Source: Euptelea pleiosperma (Eukaryota; Streptophyta; Magnoliopsida; Ranunculales; Eupteleaceae). From it: DNA of 64,000 bases. The number at the start of each line of letters is the position of its first letter. Positions within the stretch are counted from its first letter, which is position 1. The translations under genes and the position numbers were made by a program. The notes below the pieces were generated by a model. It was not told where the DNA came from, ran no database searches, and saw nothing but the letters and a program-made list of their open reading frames with translations. Positions 24,985 to 37,569 of this stretch are shown here, piece after piece. The DNA is taken from contig CM068545.1 in assembly GCA_035048495.1 (NCBI GenBank), forward strand, positions 10,292,958 through 10,356,957, given 5' to 3'.

Positions 24985-26010
24985 TTTGGCACCTGCGAAA
25001 TGGTTTTGGCATATAAGGATGTGCCTAGCTACTAAATCAAGATCTTCGTGTGGAAATTAGCGCAAAGGGTTACCCTAGTCAATTCTATGCTCCAAAAGAG
25101 TTTTCTTAGCATGGCTTCCCAATGTTATTGTTGCTCTTCGCCTAAAACTGAGAATCTCAAGCACTTGCTTGTTGATAGTGAAAATTGCCAAAGATGCGTG
25201 GGAACCGTTTGAACCCATTTTTTAGATTAATACTAATAGCTGTGTTGGGATTTGGGTGATCCTGTGTAAATGGTTTACTATGACTTCTCAGCACTCCAAG
25301 TGGGTGTCCTGCATGTTAGTCCTCTATGGAAATTTTGATTGAAAGAAATAAGGGTAAATATGAGGGTAAATGCACAAAAAACACCCTTATCAGAAGGAAA
25401 ATATGGCATTGGCTTAGTGACATTAATTCCTTCATAGCTTCCGCTAAAACCAATGAGAATCAGTTCATCTGCATTCTGGAGTAGAAGCTTCAGTTGGCTG
25501 ACTCTAAAGTCTCAACTAGAAGGTCGAATACTGTTTATTGAAAGAGGCAAAATGATGGAGAAGTAGCTAGCTAGCTCTAAATGTGGATGGGGCTTCTTCT
25601 AGTCAAAATCTTGCGAATGGTGGCGGTGTCGTCAGATATCATAACAATAACCTTATTAAGGCTTTTCATTCTTTTATTGGTGAGAGAAATTATAACCTTT
25701 GTAGAGGTGAGGGCCTTGTTTGATGGACTTAAACTTTGCAAGAAGCTTGGTCTCCAAAAAATTCATATTTAGTCAGACTCAAAGCTAGTGATATCGTGGA
25801 TCTCTAAGTCTGCTCCTATTGCTTGACTCCTTAAACATTGGTGGTGGAAAGTCATGGACATCTTAAAAAAGTTCGAATTCTCTATGTCCCACATTTATAG
25901 AGTCGCTGCGGATTACATGGGCCTAAATGGATTACTCAATAGATTCTACATGGAGCTCAGAGATAATGATCACCCCTTAAACTTGCCAGTATTATTCAAT
26001 TGAACGCTTA
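24985..26010 (+). pseudogene. Decayed LINE: zf-RVT and RNase H-like segments
   Basis: About 25030..25230 reads KIFVWKLAQRVTLVNSML followed by CYCCSSPKTENLKHLL, the zinc-binding segment found after plant LINE reverse transcriptases. About 25578..25960 reads LNVDGASSSQNLANGGGVV, then LIKAFHSFIGE, then a frameshift into DGLKLCKKLGLQKIHI, a stop, and SDSKLVISWIS. This is the RVT_3-type RNase H fold with its D-G and SDSK motifs. Multiple stops and frameshifts show it is dead. Confidence 0.72.
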
Positions 26011-28734
26011 TATTAGAGCCTATACCTGCATCTTTACTATGTTGTACTCATGCTTTATTTTTCTATTCCTAAAGCTTCCCTCCCTCCGCAGAGGTTTTCC
26101 AAAGAAAAAAAAAACACTCATTTGAATATTATTAATTATTTTCTTTCTATTTCTCATAGTGCATATTATCAATATACACCTTCTTAGGGTTAGTGTATAG
26201 AGCACCGAATTATTCAAAAAATTCTGATTATTTTATGAGGACGTTCCCGGGGATTAATTGACCATAAACGAAAATCTACTTTGTGCTGACAATGCTAATC
26301 ATATGGTCAATGCAATATTGAAGACTGAATTGGATGATTAGTATTCATTCAAACAAATGCTCTTATTCGAACCGTTAGGCTCATTTAAGTTTGAAGCCAA
26401 ATCCAAGGGCTGCCATGTTTTGCCTACACTTACGGTTTATAGGTACTTATTTTGGAAAAGTTAAAATAATGGGCCGAGATAGGTTGACACACCCTTTTTA
26501 GGCAGAGCAAACACAGCACACAGTCATATCTGGCTTCCGTGGAGAATGCTTTAATGGCTGATTTTTGGTCATTAGATACGAGCTTAAGCTGTTCATCCCA
26601 TCAATTCTGTGAATACTTAGACACACGTTACGTTTCAAAAAGTCAACGTAATCCCAAAAAGAATGCAAGTAGCTGAGTGCAATAACAGATCACTTCGAGG
26701 TTGCTTCTTGTCTTGTAAAGAAAACCAATCCTCTCAAGTGAATTGGGGCCACAATAATCTTGACTATCTCAATGAGTACAGGACTACAATTCTTTGCAAA
26801 AATAATTCTTCGTGCGTTCTTTCTCAACTCGAAAGTCAAGCACGTCACCTTGGGCTTGAGCCTGTAGCTCCATTGGGTGTCGTCCTACTGCATTACAACC
26901 ATGAGATAACAGGATTATCAATCCCAGCATACCCAACTAAAGAAGAAGAAAGCATGTTGCAACTTGCTGCTTTTTGCTGAATTAAGACATAATTCTTTGG
27001 TTTGGCTACTTAATTTGCTAAATTGGTTTGCAGTTCATTGACGCTGTAGTGATCTAGGTCGCCAGGCGTTCAACCATACATGGCCCGCAATATACCACAG
27101 TATTCATGGAATTAGGCGATGAATTGCCTAATTTGGCTACTTTGTTTGTTAAATCAGTTCATGATTTTGGGGGTTTCAAGGAACTTCATCACTATGGTTG
27201 GATGACATACCAGGTAGTACTTAGAAAATCTAAGGTTCAATCTTCAACCAGTGATGATATCTCCTTCGATTGAGTAATATTAATATTCGAGAATTCAAGA
27301 TTAATGAGCATTTTTAAGTCCACATGCTAAATCCTATAATCGTCATGTTGCGGAAATCAAGGATTGACAACACAAATGATGCTAATGACAATGAAGATCG
27401 AGAACTACCACAATATGAGAATTGCAGAAAAATAACAAAATAAACCTAAAACAGTGACTTATACATATGGGTCCCAAACCTTGAACCCAAATCAATAAGA
27501 AGACCTGCTCAAAATAGAAAATTATGCAATTTTCCTAAAAGAATCTTATCCCAAAAATTTGGCTGAGGGCATTGCCCCCGAACCCAATAATGTTAGGTGC
27601 GTGGCAGGAATCCTCTTTGACTCCCTTCGAGAGCTAAGGCGCCGACGAATAGGGGATCGCCCCCCAGTTGGTCAGAACCTTAGTTGTGCCTTCTAATGAA
27701 ATGATAGGATTCGAAATACCCAATCCACATACTTCAATAACACTACAACTATTTTTTCTTCGTTGAGAACTCTTCATAGTTATCAAAACAATAAGTGGGG
27801 CTCGGTCTTTTGTAAGCGCCCATTATTAGCTGTGTACTATACGCGTATTATACCCGAATAGTAATTTTTTGAAAAATACGTTTTAAACAACCATACACAT
27901 TGAACTGTATAGGTTATTCTCCGTTTCCATACACCGAATTGCTAAATAGGGTCTGGACCCACGCTTCAACAAATATGATGCAAATAGGGACCACCCCAAC
28001 TTTGTGTAAGTCGAGCCGTATATACCCAAGGAAGATACTAATGGTGAGTTGGAACATGGGCTTTCTAGAGTTGCACACGTGTGACTATCAAGTTGCGGAA
28101 CTCCACAGGTCATGTGTTAGGAACACATACCTTGAACAGCCCCAAATGCAAAACTCCCCCAAGTCGCGCCCCAATTGCAACTTTACGCAACGTTTGTTTA
28201 CTGAGGAAACGGCTCGGGAATCTCTTATTACGCAATTTTTGCGGCATGTTTGTTTCACAAAGTCGCACAATAAGCATTACTCTGTTGAATTCTTTATAAA
28301 ATCATTCCTCCTGAGAATCGTGTTGTTGCATCATGGTGCAACTTTGCTGATGATTCAATGTATATGCACTGCATTATACACCGTGCTCAAATACCACATG
28401 GGACTTTGATAGCTAACACATGGCACATGGGTGAGGGGTACCTGACATGTAGGACTCACCTGATACGTTGATCACATGACAAGTAGGATCCACTTGGCAT
28501 GTGTGGTCCACATATCTTGAACATAACGCGTGGGACCCAAATAACGCGTGGGACTTTTATGTACTGACAGGTGGCACATTGGGGCCCACTTAGCCTGTGG
28601 AACTCCCTTGATACACAAGTGACTTGATTTAGGCCCCACACGACTGTACCTTGTGTTTATTTTTAGAGCATGGTGTAACAAGCTCTATATGTGTGTTTCA
28701 GGTATGCACGAGCGCTGCAATAGTTCACAGTAAA
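26011..28734. other. Intergenic DNA, no gene recognised
   Basis: It holds a 105-codon frame (26663..26980) and a 169-codon frame (27900..28409), neither with a recognisable domain; the second overlaps frames on both strands. About 27280..27700 has the look of eroded LTR-element DNA but gives no protein match by eye. About 28430..28640 contains a series of short degenerate repeats. Confidence 0.35.
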
Positions 28735-28821
28735 CAAACACGAGACCCAAAATATGCCACCTGGGATATCTTCCATGCCTATTGGCTTCTTAAATGTTTG
28801 GTCCACCCTCAGTGGACCTGC
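28735..28821. repeat. Family A half-element fused to cyclin sequence
   Basis: 'aaatgtttggtccaccctca' and 'gtggacctgcacgcc' match one arm of foldback family A. Cyclin homology begins at about 28822 without a gap. The other arm is missing. Confidence 0.6.
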
Positions 28822-29818
28822 ACGCCAAATGCGCGAAGCATTCTGGTAGACTGGCTGGTTGGCATTGCAGAGGGATACAATCTTGTCTCTGACACCGTTT
28901 ATCCCACTGTCTCCTACATTGATAGATTCCTCTCTTCAAATGCTCTTAACAGCCAAAATCTCCAGCTTCTCGGAGTTTCTTGCCTGTTCATTGTCTCGTA
29001 AACACTCAAGCTCCCTCTTTTAACATTCTTTCACTCATTTGGTTGTTAATGGATCAACCCTTCTCCTAAATTGATCGTTCTTCATTTTATTGATTGGTAA
29101 TGCAGAAAGTATGAAGAGACCAGCCCTTCTCGTGTAGAAGATTTTTGTTTCAGATCGAAGGGATAATACTTACCCCAAGGAGAGGTGATCTTACCCTCCC
29201 CCCTTTTGGATCAGATCTGTGTCTCTGTTTTATTGTATTTTCACTTATTTGTCAGATCCTATTGAAGCCTGTGAATGTTTTTGGGGGTGAATCCACAGGT
29301 TGTGAAGATGGAGACAGACATAGTTAAGGTTCTGAATTTTGAGATGGGCAACGCCACAATAAGGGCATTTCTCAGGCAAGAACACAGTCGCAAGTGTTGT
29401 TTGTTTTGCTATTTTTCACCATTGTTATCCTTTTATAGTCTCCCGGTGTGGAATTGGAGTTCATGTGTTGTTACCTAGCGGAGCTAATTTTATTGGGTTA
29501 TGCTTGCATACAGTTCTTACCATCAATGGTTGCTACTTCAGTCATATTTCTTTCCAGATTCACAATCCAACCAAATGTGCATCCTGGGGTAAGAGCCTGA
29601 TTCCACTTATTTCTTGGAAGTTGAAATTTTGTGTGTGAGAGGAAAAGAATAACTCCATGTACAATTTACAGAACTCAACTCTGCATCAGTACTCGGGTTA
29701 TAGACCATCTGATCTTAAGGATAACATCCTTGCCATACATGACTTACAAATGAACAGGAAAGGAAGTGCTTTGGTAGCAGTAAGAGATAAATACAAGCAG
29801 CACAAGGTTTCTTTTTGA
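28822..29818 (+). pseudogene. A-type cyclin fragment, broken
   Basis: Segments matching plant A-type (A3-like) cyclins lie in order: 28822..28997 (SILVDWLVGIAEGYNLVSD, then YIDRFLSSNALN), 29106..29184 (KYEETSPSRVEDFC), 29299..29376 (VVKMETDIVKVLNFEMG), 29439..29588 (LAELILLGYAC, then FLSRFTIQPNVHPG) and 29672..29806 (STLHQYSGYRPSDLKD, then RDKYKQHK). Splice donors and acceptors are mostly present, so this is a genomic copy and not a processed one. It lacks the N-terminal half, replaced by a family A arm. It has an in-frame TAA at 29164, lacks roughly ten residues between the third and fourth segments, and the last exon is missing (read-through stop at 29816). A-type cyclins activate CDKs in S phase. 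This copy is unlikely to make a working protein. Confidence 0.8.
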
Positions 29819-30812
29819 TCCCTACTGATAATTTCTTTGCTTTAGTTTTACTGAGAGCAGTCTGATTCAGACTGAATGACTTGTTGAAAATAAGTGTGGC
29901 GATATTGACTTCTCCCCCAGAGATCCCACCGCTTTATTTTGAAGATGTTAAAAACTGATTGTTGGTGTGGTTCTTGGATTTGCTGTAATTGGGGATCGCT
30001 ATTCGATTCTTAAACTGGAAAGAACTCGGAACTGAGGTGAAAATTCTTGGAAACCATTCTTCCAGCATGAGAATTCTGAGTAAGCTTTGCTGGTTAAATG
30101 CTGGTGGGTTCAAGCTCCTGGTAACTGCTTTAATGCTGGGTGACATCTTCCATGGTTACATGGGTGGCATCTCTTACACAAGTAGCCATTGTTAATTATA
30201 TGCAGGAAAGAGGGATTCGATGATTCTGGATTGGGTAAGTAGATGAATCATGCTGACACATAAATTTGATACTTGATATTTGATCTCTGAATAACCCCTT
30301 GTTTGGAATGTAGGAACATGAGCTTGTAGCTGCGAAAGGTTTAGCTTGTTTGTTTCAGATCAACATGTAAGATGCACATACTTCTTATAAATTAATCAAC
30401 TACTGCCAAAGGAATAGATTACACCATTACACATTTTGCTGTTTATCTATTTGATTAAATCAATTCTTTCTCTCACCTATTTTTCTTCTCTTTGTTCGTT
30501 TATATGATGGTTGCAAGTGGATTTCCTTCAGTGGTTATATCTTCAGATAAACTTCACAACTTTCCTGTCCGCAATGTCGTCGTTCCCATGAGTGGTCTAG
30601 CATTCTAGCTCAAATTGACTACCAAAACCTTTGTTGTGAGTTTCCATTTTTAGACATGCCTTGAGTTTCAGGATTAGAATCCTTTTGGCTTCTCCAATTT
30701 CATTTTACCCTTAAATAATAAATTGGCCTTAAACACAGTTCATATTTTGCAAAATAAATATCTTGAAGGATAATGAGGGCAGAGTGCTGAAGTAAATGAC
30801 GAAACAAACCAT
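29819..30812. other. Between cyclin remnant and FQR1-type gene
   Basis: No domain-bearing frame. Short segments bounded by AG...GT-like sites occur (for example near 30205..30230), but they encode nothing recognisable. Part may be 3' sequence of the former cyclin gene. Confidence 0.3.
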
Positions 30813-30818
30813 TTTATT
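30813..30818 (-). terminator. Candidate poly(A) signal of the FQR1-type gene
   Basis: AATAAA on the - strand, about 170 nt after the stop codon, with T-rich context around it. Confidence 0.4.
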
Positions 30819-30987
30819 AATATAAACCATTGTAAGGAAGAAAACATATAAAGCTCGTGACAGCAAATATATTCAATAAAAGCCCATATTATTATAAATA
30901 AGAACATTGAAGCAGGATCTTGAAATTCTAAATAAAAAAAATTGAAAAGTATAGAATACCAAATAGTAGCTGTATAGTGCAAGGAAA

Positions 30988-32596
30988 TCAAGCAGCTCCC
31001 TTGAGCTTCTTTGCAATTCCGGCAATGTACTTCCCCTGGTGGAAAGCTTGCTCGAGTTCGAGTTCAGATGGCTGTCTTGAGCCATCCCCGGCAAAAGTGC
31101 CTGCACCATATGGGCTCCCACCTTTCACCTTTTCCAACTCGAACATGCCAGCACCGAATGTGTATCCAATGGGCACAAAGATCAGTCCATGGTGAACCAA
31201 CTGAGTAATTGCTGTCAACCTGTGGAAACCCAAAATTATCGTCAGATTGTCTTCTTCAGATATTTCAAAACTTACAAAGGGGTCAGCTCAATATTGGTGA
31301 CGGAGGAACCTACGCAGTTGTCTCTTGCCCACCACCTTGAGAACCAGTGCTGTAGAAGATCCCTGCGGGCTTGCCTGCCAACGATTGTGCTCTCCATAAG
31401 CCCCCGGTTGCATCCAAAAATGCTTTGAATTGAGCTGCCATCATTCCAAATCTAGTGGGGAATCCAAAGATAAGTCCATCAGCCTCAGCAAGCTCATTGG
31501 GTGTAATGATTGGTATGTCACTCTTTGGCGGCGCACTCATCTTCCCAAGAATATCATCTGACAACGTCTCAGGGACCTGTTCCATATGTTCATTAAATTC
31601 AATCAGGTTACCTCTTTTAGAATTTTTGTAAGGTAGAGAAAACCACAACAATAACAAGAATATCCCATTCTGAAAGTTGAGACTTCTGGCTTCTGATACA
31701 AGGAAAGACACTAAGATAAAGGCACCCGATCCAGCCAATAAAAAGTAATTCAAGCCTAGATTACATGGCCTCGGTAGTATGTTATGGGACACTTTGTTCT
31801 TTGTTATAGAAGACTAAAAGGAAGTTAGTCTGAACTGCTTCCTCTGTAAATATTACACATTTGCAGAACGTGCCAGCATCATCATTGCCAATTTGTGGAT
31901 AAGATTACACAAAATAATGAGGTATACTTCTACGTCAGAATATGGTTGACAACCATTCAATGAGACATTCAAGTTCAATTTTTTTTAGTTGCTAAGAAAT
32001 AAATGTCTTTCTTTCCCTCTTCCTTTTATGTATGTCTATACTCCTACGATATCACCCACATCTTTTTTTCTCAGTAGGAAAGCTATAGGGTTGAAAAGGT
32101 TCAAACAAAAGAGGATTCAGATCATTGAACCTTCCACAGGACTGAATGTGCCTTCTCCATCTAACAATGTTTATCATTCATTTTTTTTTTTTTACCATTC
32201 ATTCTGACCTCATTTTACCTTTTGGTAGGGTAATATACAGCTAAGAGAGATTAAACTATCTCTTCATCACAGCAGAAAATGAATAAGGGAAAACCCACTC
32301 CCTCGCAAATTACATATTAGAGGAGAAAGTGATTTCAAATCAACATAACATAAGTCTTCCTACCAAGTGTCTCATCCTCACCTAAATGTCTGCCAATGTG
32401 CTGGCAAACAGTATAGAAAGACAAAATGAAGAGACTCGTGATTAAAAAAGATAAAGGTAATATTCCAGCCCTGTTTCACTATATGGTATTTAACGCTACA
32501 TGTGCTAATGCCCGTTATGATGAAAATAATGGCCGTTATAAGGATTTTACCTGTTCGTAACTGTTATTTACCATTTAGCTTAAAAATGAATTCAAA

Positions 32597-32636
<40 letters not shown>

Positions 32637-34915
32637 TGATCCATTATAACAGTCATAATGGTAAGGCCGGCTAACCGTTATGCCATTACTATGGTCCCTT
32701 TCAAATCTTGAATAGACTTTCCCAAACTTCCCTTGTCTCTATTTCTTCCAATTTATGGGGGTGTTATGGAAGTAAGCAATGATGAGACAGGCACACACCT
32801 GCCATAGTTTGGCTTCAACTCCTTCCACGGATGCGGCACCTTTCTTGATTTCTTCCGCAAGCTTCTCAACATGTCCATACATAGAATAGTACCTGCATAA
32901 GCAATAGGAAGTTTGCTCAGAATCGTTCAGACAGGAAATGCTGTTGGAACATTTGATTAACTGTAGAAACAAATGGAATATCAGGTGCCCTGTTTCTTGT
33001 AACCTTTCTGAGTGCAAACAAGAAATAAAGTGAATTCCACCAAATCAGCAAGCTATATTTCTTTGCCAATCAAAAGTAAACAACATACATTTGTTTCGCT
33101 ATTGACATAGTTTACAGGATTAAGCAACATCACTTTTGCTTCCATAAGTAAGAAAGGACACTTTGACTTAAAATATGATAATTAGAAAAAGAAACAAAGC
33201 TTTGTAGAATGGGAGTAAAAGATGAGATGACGGTAGCAGATAATATGACGATATGTCAAGGTTAATTATGAAGACAGTTGGGTACAATGTCAAAGAGAAA
33301 TGGACAACCCAGCTGTTAATGAGTGGAATCAGTATAAAGTGAGTGCACGACTATACTAAGAAGCATGCAGAATGACTGTAACATGGGGTAAATGGAAGAT
33401 AAAAATTTATATCAAAAAGTGACAGAACATAAAGAATCTACTCCCACTAGATATTATCTATCTGCCATCTTAGTATCCTTTTCAGATAGATTCAAAATAA
33501 GTAAAAAGGGTAAAGAAAATTAGTAATGGCTTCACAGAATTTTTTCCAAGCAAAAAAAGATCAATAGATATGACTCAACAAACCAAGAACTTAGTTGAGT
33601 TATAAAATTAAATATTTCAATTTGATATGTGAACTGGGGTTTCTTATGGATGCAGATTCTAAATTTTGGTCGATTATAAATCAATGGAATATTAGTTCTG
33701 TTTCAACAAACTCTTACTGTTCTATTTTCACTAAATTCTTGATTGACATGGCGCACTATCCCAATTAATATTTAGAAGAAACAGTTTTAGTCATTTATCA
33801 AAAACATCTAGTAAGAGACCACGATAACTATTCATATTAACATTAAAAAGGCTTCTAGAAAAGATGATTTCGAAAATGACAGAAAGGGATCTCCCAAGAA
33901 ACAAACAAACATCACCACTCAGATCAACCATGTAGATGAGGACCACAAGGTCTAAAGCATCAAATTAAGCTTCTACGTCATCCTTTTAAAGTATTTTTAT
34001 TTTTCATTTTCCATTTTCTTGTATGTAGAACATCAAAATAACACGCCAGGGAAAATACAGCAAAAGCTAAGCCTGATTAACCAAAAACTTGAAATTTTTT
34101 AACTTGCATCATTTGTTTGTATGTCTTAAGTCTTCTGAAGTTTACTAGGATACAAAGGATTTAAGAATTCCAGCAAAACTTTTTAACCTGAACCAAAAAG
34201 TAAGCTTTATGAACAAAATTGAACATTTAAAACGGTAAAAAGGGAAATGTAGAAAGGAGATCAAACCGAGATAGATTAACTCACGCAGAAAATTCATCAA
34301 AACCCTAACTTTTACGAAAACTTGGCAGCAAAGTCCAAATTTTCCTTTTGATTTTGGATTTGATCCTTCAACAATTTTCAACAATAAGCATGAGCATTGG
34401 AAAGATCATAAAAGAAGTAAAAGATTTGGAGAAAAATCTCTAACATTTCAGAGTTCAAACAGCACAATGAACAGATTATAAATCTCTCTTGCAAGAACAG
34501 TTAGGAATTACTAAACTGTGAAAGGACGAAACAGAAAGAATTGTTAATGACGAATTAACAAACTAAAACGCATTCTTACAAATCAAAGGACTAAACTCAC
34601 AACAGATCTAAACAAAAACTACAAATTTTTACGTTTTACAACAGATGAAGAGATAGGCACAAATTTTGCATACAACGCATTGAAAATCATCACAAATTCA
34701 ATAATTCTAGAAATTTAAAAGAACACAAGAACACATACTTCAAAAAAAGCTCCCACGATCGAAACATAATTAAAATAACCAAAAAATGGTACAAGAGCAA
34801 CGAAGAAAGAACGGAGAATTATCTATAAACACATACGAAGAGAAAGAGGTAGAGATTAAGAGGAAGATTAGACAGATTCCAGAAATGCTTACACGATATA
34901 CACTTTAGTCGCCAT
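30988..34915 (-). CDS. FQR1: NAD(P)H:quinone oxidoreductase, FQR1/WrbA type
   Basis: A 203-aa flavodoxin-like enzyme that transfers two electrons from NAD(P)H to quinones with FMN, avoiding semiquinone radicals. In Arabidopsis, FQR1 is a primary auxin-response gene. Exons on the - strand are 34893..34915, 32799..32892, 31314..31576 and 30988..31219, all GT-AG with phase agreeing. The protein starts [20 protein letters not shown], whose YYSMYGH segment is the FMN phosphate loop. It continues with [32 protein letters not shown] and [16 protein letters not shown], and ends KKLKGAA. Full family length is about 204 aa, so it is complete. The first coding exon has only 23 nt and is followed by a 2.0-kb intron. 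Intron 2 holds a degraded family C MITE. No TGTCTC auxin element was seen in about 420 bp upstream, so auxin control is not evident from the sequence. The symbol is by family; the exact orthologue was not tested. Confidence 0.95.
32470..32715. repeat. Degraded family C element with (AT)n in FQR1-type intron 2
   Basis: 'gataaaaataatggccgtt'-like motifs and a right end resembling 'tttcaaatcttg' identify family C. A run of about 16 AT units at 32601..32632 replaces much of the core. No TSD remains. Confidence 0.5.
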
Positions 34916-35009
34916 TAATATAGTCTTTGAAGGTCTCTCACTCTCTCTGTATCTCTCTCCCTCTGCTTTCAACCGGAACGTGCTGAAGAAAACGGTGAGA
35001 GCGGAGCCC

Positions 35010-35017
35010 TATTTATA
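35010..35017 (-). promoter_or_regulatory. TATA box of the FQR1-type gene
   Basis: TATAAATA on the - strand, about 95 bp upstream of the start codon at 34915. The leader between them is GA-rich on the coding strand (CT-rich on the plus strand, 34935..34972). Confidence 0.6.
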
Positions 35018-35334
35018 TTTCGTTCTCGTGCTCTCGTCCGACCTCCTGATTAGTTAAGCTTCTTTAATTAATCGCTAATTGCTAATTAGTGGGGTTTTTA
35101 TAATCTGGATGTTGATGTCACGCCCGTCATCATTTTTATTAAAAGCTAATCTTTATAAATTATTACAGCTGTCATATTTTCATTGTTATTTCGACAGCCT
35201 CCTACCTTTTTTTTTTTTTTATTAAACGTCATTTTATTTTATTTAGTTGCGAAAATAGGCATATCGACAAATCTCAACCGTTTATCAAACTGCATTTTTA
35301 AAACGTCGTGTTTGTCAGGTCAATTATTGCCACG

Positions 35335-35535
35335 TATTACACTTTTTTGGCCTTGACCATGAATGTTTTGGCTCAGCCGTTGGATTTGATCATTTATATC
35401 ACGGGCTTCATGAACATGGCCATAGGTGCAAAAAAGTGGACCAAGCCCATGATGAAATAAATACTCAAATCCAATGGCTATAATCATCTATTAGGCTGGT
35501 TTCATAGGTTCATAAGGTCAGGTCAACGGCACATA
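35335..35535. repeat. Diverged family A fragment
   Basis: It contains 'ccatgaatgttttggctca' and inverted counterparts ('aatcatctattaggctgg'). Arms are eroded. An (AT)n run follows at 35533..35551 and is the target of the next element. Confidence 0.45.
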
Positions 35536-35551
35536 TATATATATATATATA

Positions 35552-35947
35552 GGGTCAGGATCGGGGGACAACAATTTCATACAACATTTTTGACAACAAT
35601 TTTGGCGTACCCACATGGAAAATGAATCAATAGCTGATTTTTGGTGAGGATAATCTTCTAATCATATAGATTACCCCTACAAAAAATCAGCACATTCTGA
35701 AATTTCTAACCCCATCAAATGTAGTTTTCAAGTTAACGATAAAAGTAGACGGTCCATAATTCTTCAACTTGTAAACCGATCTACGAATATCGGATTGATT
35801 TGAATTTTTGTGAAGATGATCTCCTCACTATAGAGACCATCCTCGCCAAAAATAACCCCATTCCAAGACTTATAATTTATATATTGGCCAGTGCCAAAAT
35901 TGTTGTAAAAAATGTTGTATGAAATTGTTGTCCCCCGATCCTGACCC
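35552..35947. mobile_element. Mutator-type MITE, family D, copy 1
   Basis: A 396-bp element with 55-bp terminal inverted repeats that differ at about one base, starting GGGTCAGGATCGGGGGACAA. It is flanked by 9 bp of atatatata on each side. Copies at 48907 and 49419 also have 9-bp duplications in non-repetitive targets, which supports assignment to the Mutator superfamily. It is non-coding. Confidence 0.85.
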
Positions 35948-36905
35948 ATATATATATATAAATAAATGGAGTTTGAGGTACTTCGCACCTAGACTAGATT
36001 TAGACTACTCGACAAATCAGGAGCGTCGAGTTGTTTGGTGAGGCCTTACGTTCAAATCACGGGTCAAACATGGCCACGCTTAGGTGACGTTGTAGAGCCG
36101 GCGACGCTTACTCAACTGTAGTATCGTCGGCCCTGATTCACGCCATTGGATTTATTTGAAATTTGTGCGGTGGCTTTGGGATTCGTGTCATGGTCTTTTA
36201 GATTCGTGCTGTGGGAATCTTGTGGGAATCTTGATGACCATGAATGGTCTGCAACTTGGGGCGACGTGCTACGTTTAATGCTAACACTCTTAAGAAAATA
36301 TATGATAAAGGCGGCCTAGTCACAGAGTATCAACTTATCCACAAAAATAAGAAGCGGGCAGTTGAGGAGTCTTAAATTATAAGATTTATAGAGTTACTAA
36401 AATGCCCCTGATTTTAAGAATAAAAATTAGAAAAACTATACTTCGCTTTAACTCTAGTGGCACGAGTAATTGGTAAAAAAATTCCTTGTTTTGACCTTCT
36501 TCATTTAATATATGACTAGTGGGCAAGTGAGTGATTGTAGGGACCATTTTGGAAGAAGTTGCAAAAAGTTTCAAACCAAAGGGCAGTTTGGAAGATAAGT
36601 TTGAATGAGTTTTTCTGTAAATTGCGGCAACTCAGTGCAAAAAGCTGATCACGTCCATCCCACATCCGACAAATCAGCTTGTAGGGAATCTAGTAAGCTT
36701 TTGGCATCCAATTTGATCTCAATGACAGAGAGGCCGAACTAGATAACTTGTTGAAGTCTCCACTTCAAGCTGCACCTGCTGTCCATACTTAGTTATTAAG
36801 GCTTTGTTTTGGAAATATGAAAGTAATGGCATAGAAATAAAATGGCATGTTACGTAATTAAGTGGTTAAAAGGGTTGTTTTGAAAATATGGATAAAATAT
36901 CCTAG
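35948..36905. other. Intergenic DNA, no feature recognised
   Basis: No supported exon or bounded repeat. A 62-codon - strand frame at 36386..36574 has no motif. Confidence 0.35.
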
Positions 36906-36908
36906 TAA

Positions 36909-37098
36909 GGGGGCGTTGGGAGTGTTCTAATTTTTGAGAATTAATTTCTCTTAAGAGTTAAAAGCTAAAAAATTTAGCTTCTATTTTAAGATGGTTTTTA
37001 ACTTTTCAAAAGTTAAAATATGAAACATATCCGAACTAACTTTTTAACTTTTTGGCTTATAAAAGTCAATAAGTTACTTTTATGATGCCAAACGCCCC
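36909..37098. repeat. Foldback-like repeat with GGGGCGTTGG ends
   Basis: 'ggggcgttgggagtg' at the left faces 'tgccaaacgcccc' at the right. The interior is rich in 'aagttaaaa' and 'taacttttt' complements. This end type is common in hAT- or PIF-type MITEs. The target duplication is not clear. Confidence 0.45.
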
Positions 37099-37569
37099 GA
37101 AAGTAATTTAGTAATTATGATTGGGATGTATTAAAAATACAATTAATGGCATAGAAAGTAATTAAGTAGTTAAATAGGACTATTTCTTAAAACCAAAATA
37201 TTTACTTTAACAAAAGGTGAGTACGGTGAAAGGCCAATACGGTGGAGGAATAGAACATTTAATGAACTGATTGGTTAGCTACAAAAAACAAAAGAGAGAA
37301 CTATCTGCTGTGGGTAGAAAAGAACTCTGGCATTTAATGAAGTAATAGGTAGATTGTATGTATGTGCCTAGGTGAATGAATGTCGTGTGTAAACCCATGT
37401 TTTGGCTTTAAAATAGTAATAGGTAAATAATGTTATTAAAAGCATTCAAATACTCTGACACTATAGTATCCTCAGCCATTCTTAAAGAATACAATCTATT
37501 TTTTTAGGAAATCCAATTTCTCAGACTTGGATTGATATAAAATTTTCAAATTCTACCACAAACCCGCGG

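Noticed and set aside
28430..28640. CRISPR-like array
   Set aside because: The repeats are short, degenerate and without regular spacers, and the DNA is plant nuclear.
30977..31208. Plus-strand frames at the FQR1-type last exon
   Set aside because: They are antisense shadows of a strongly conserved exon on the - strand.
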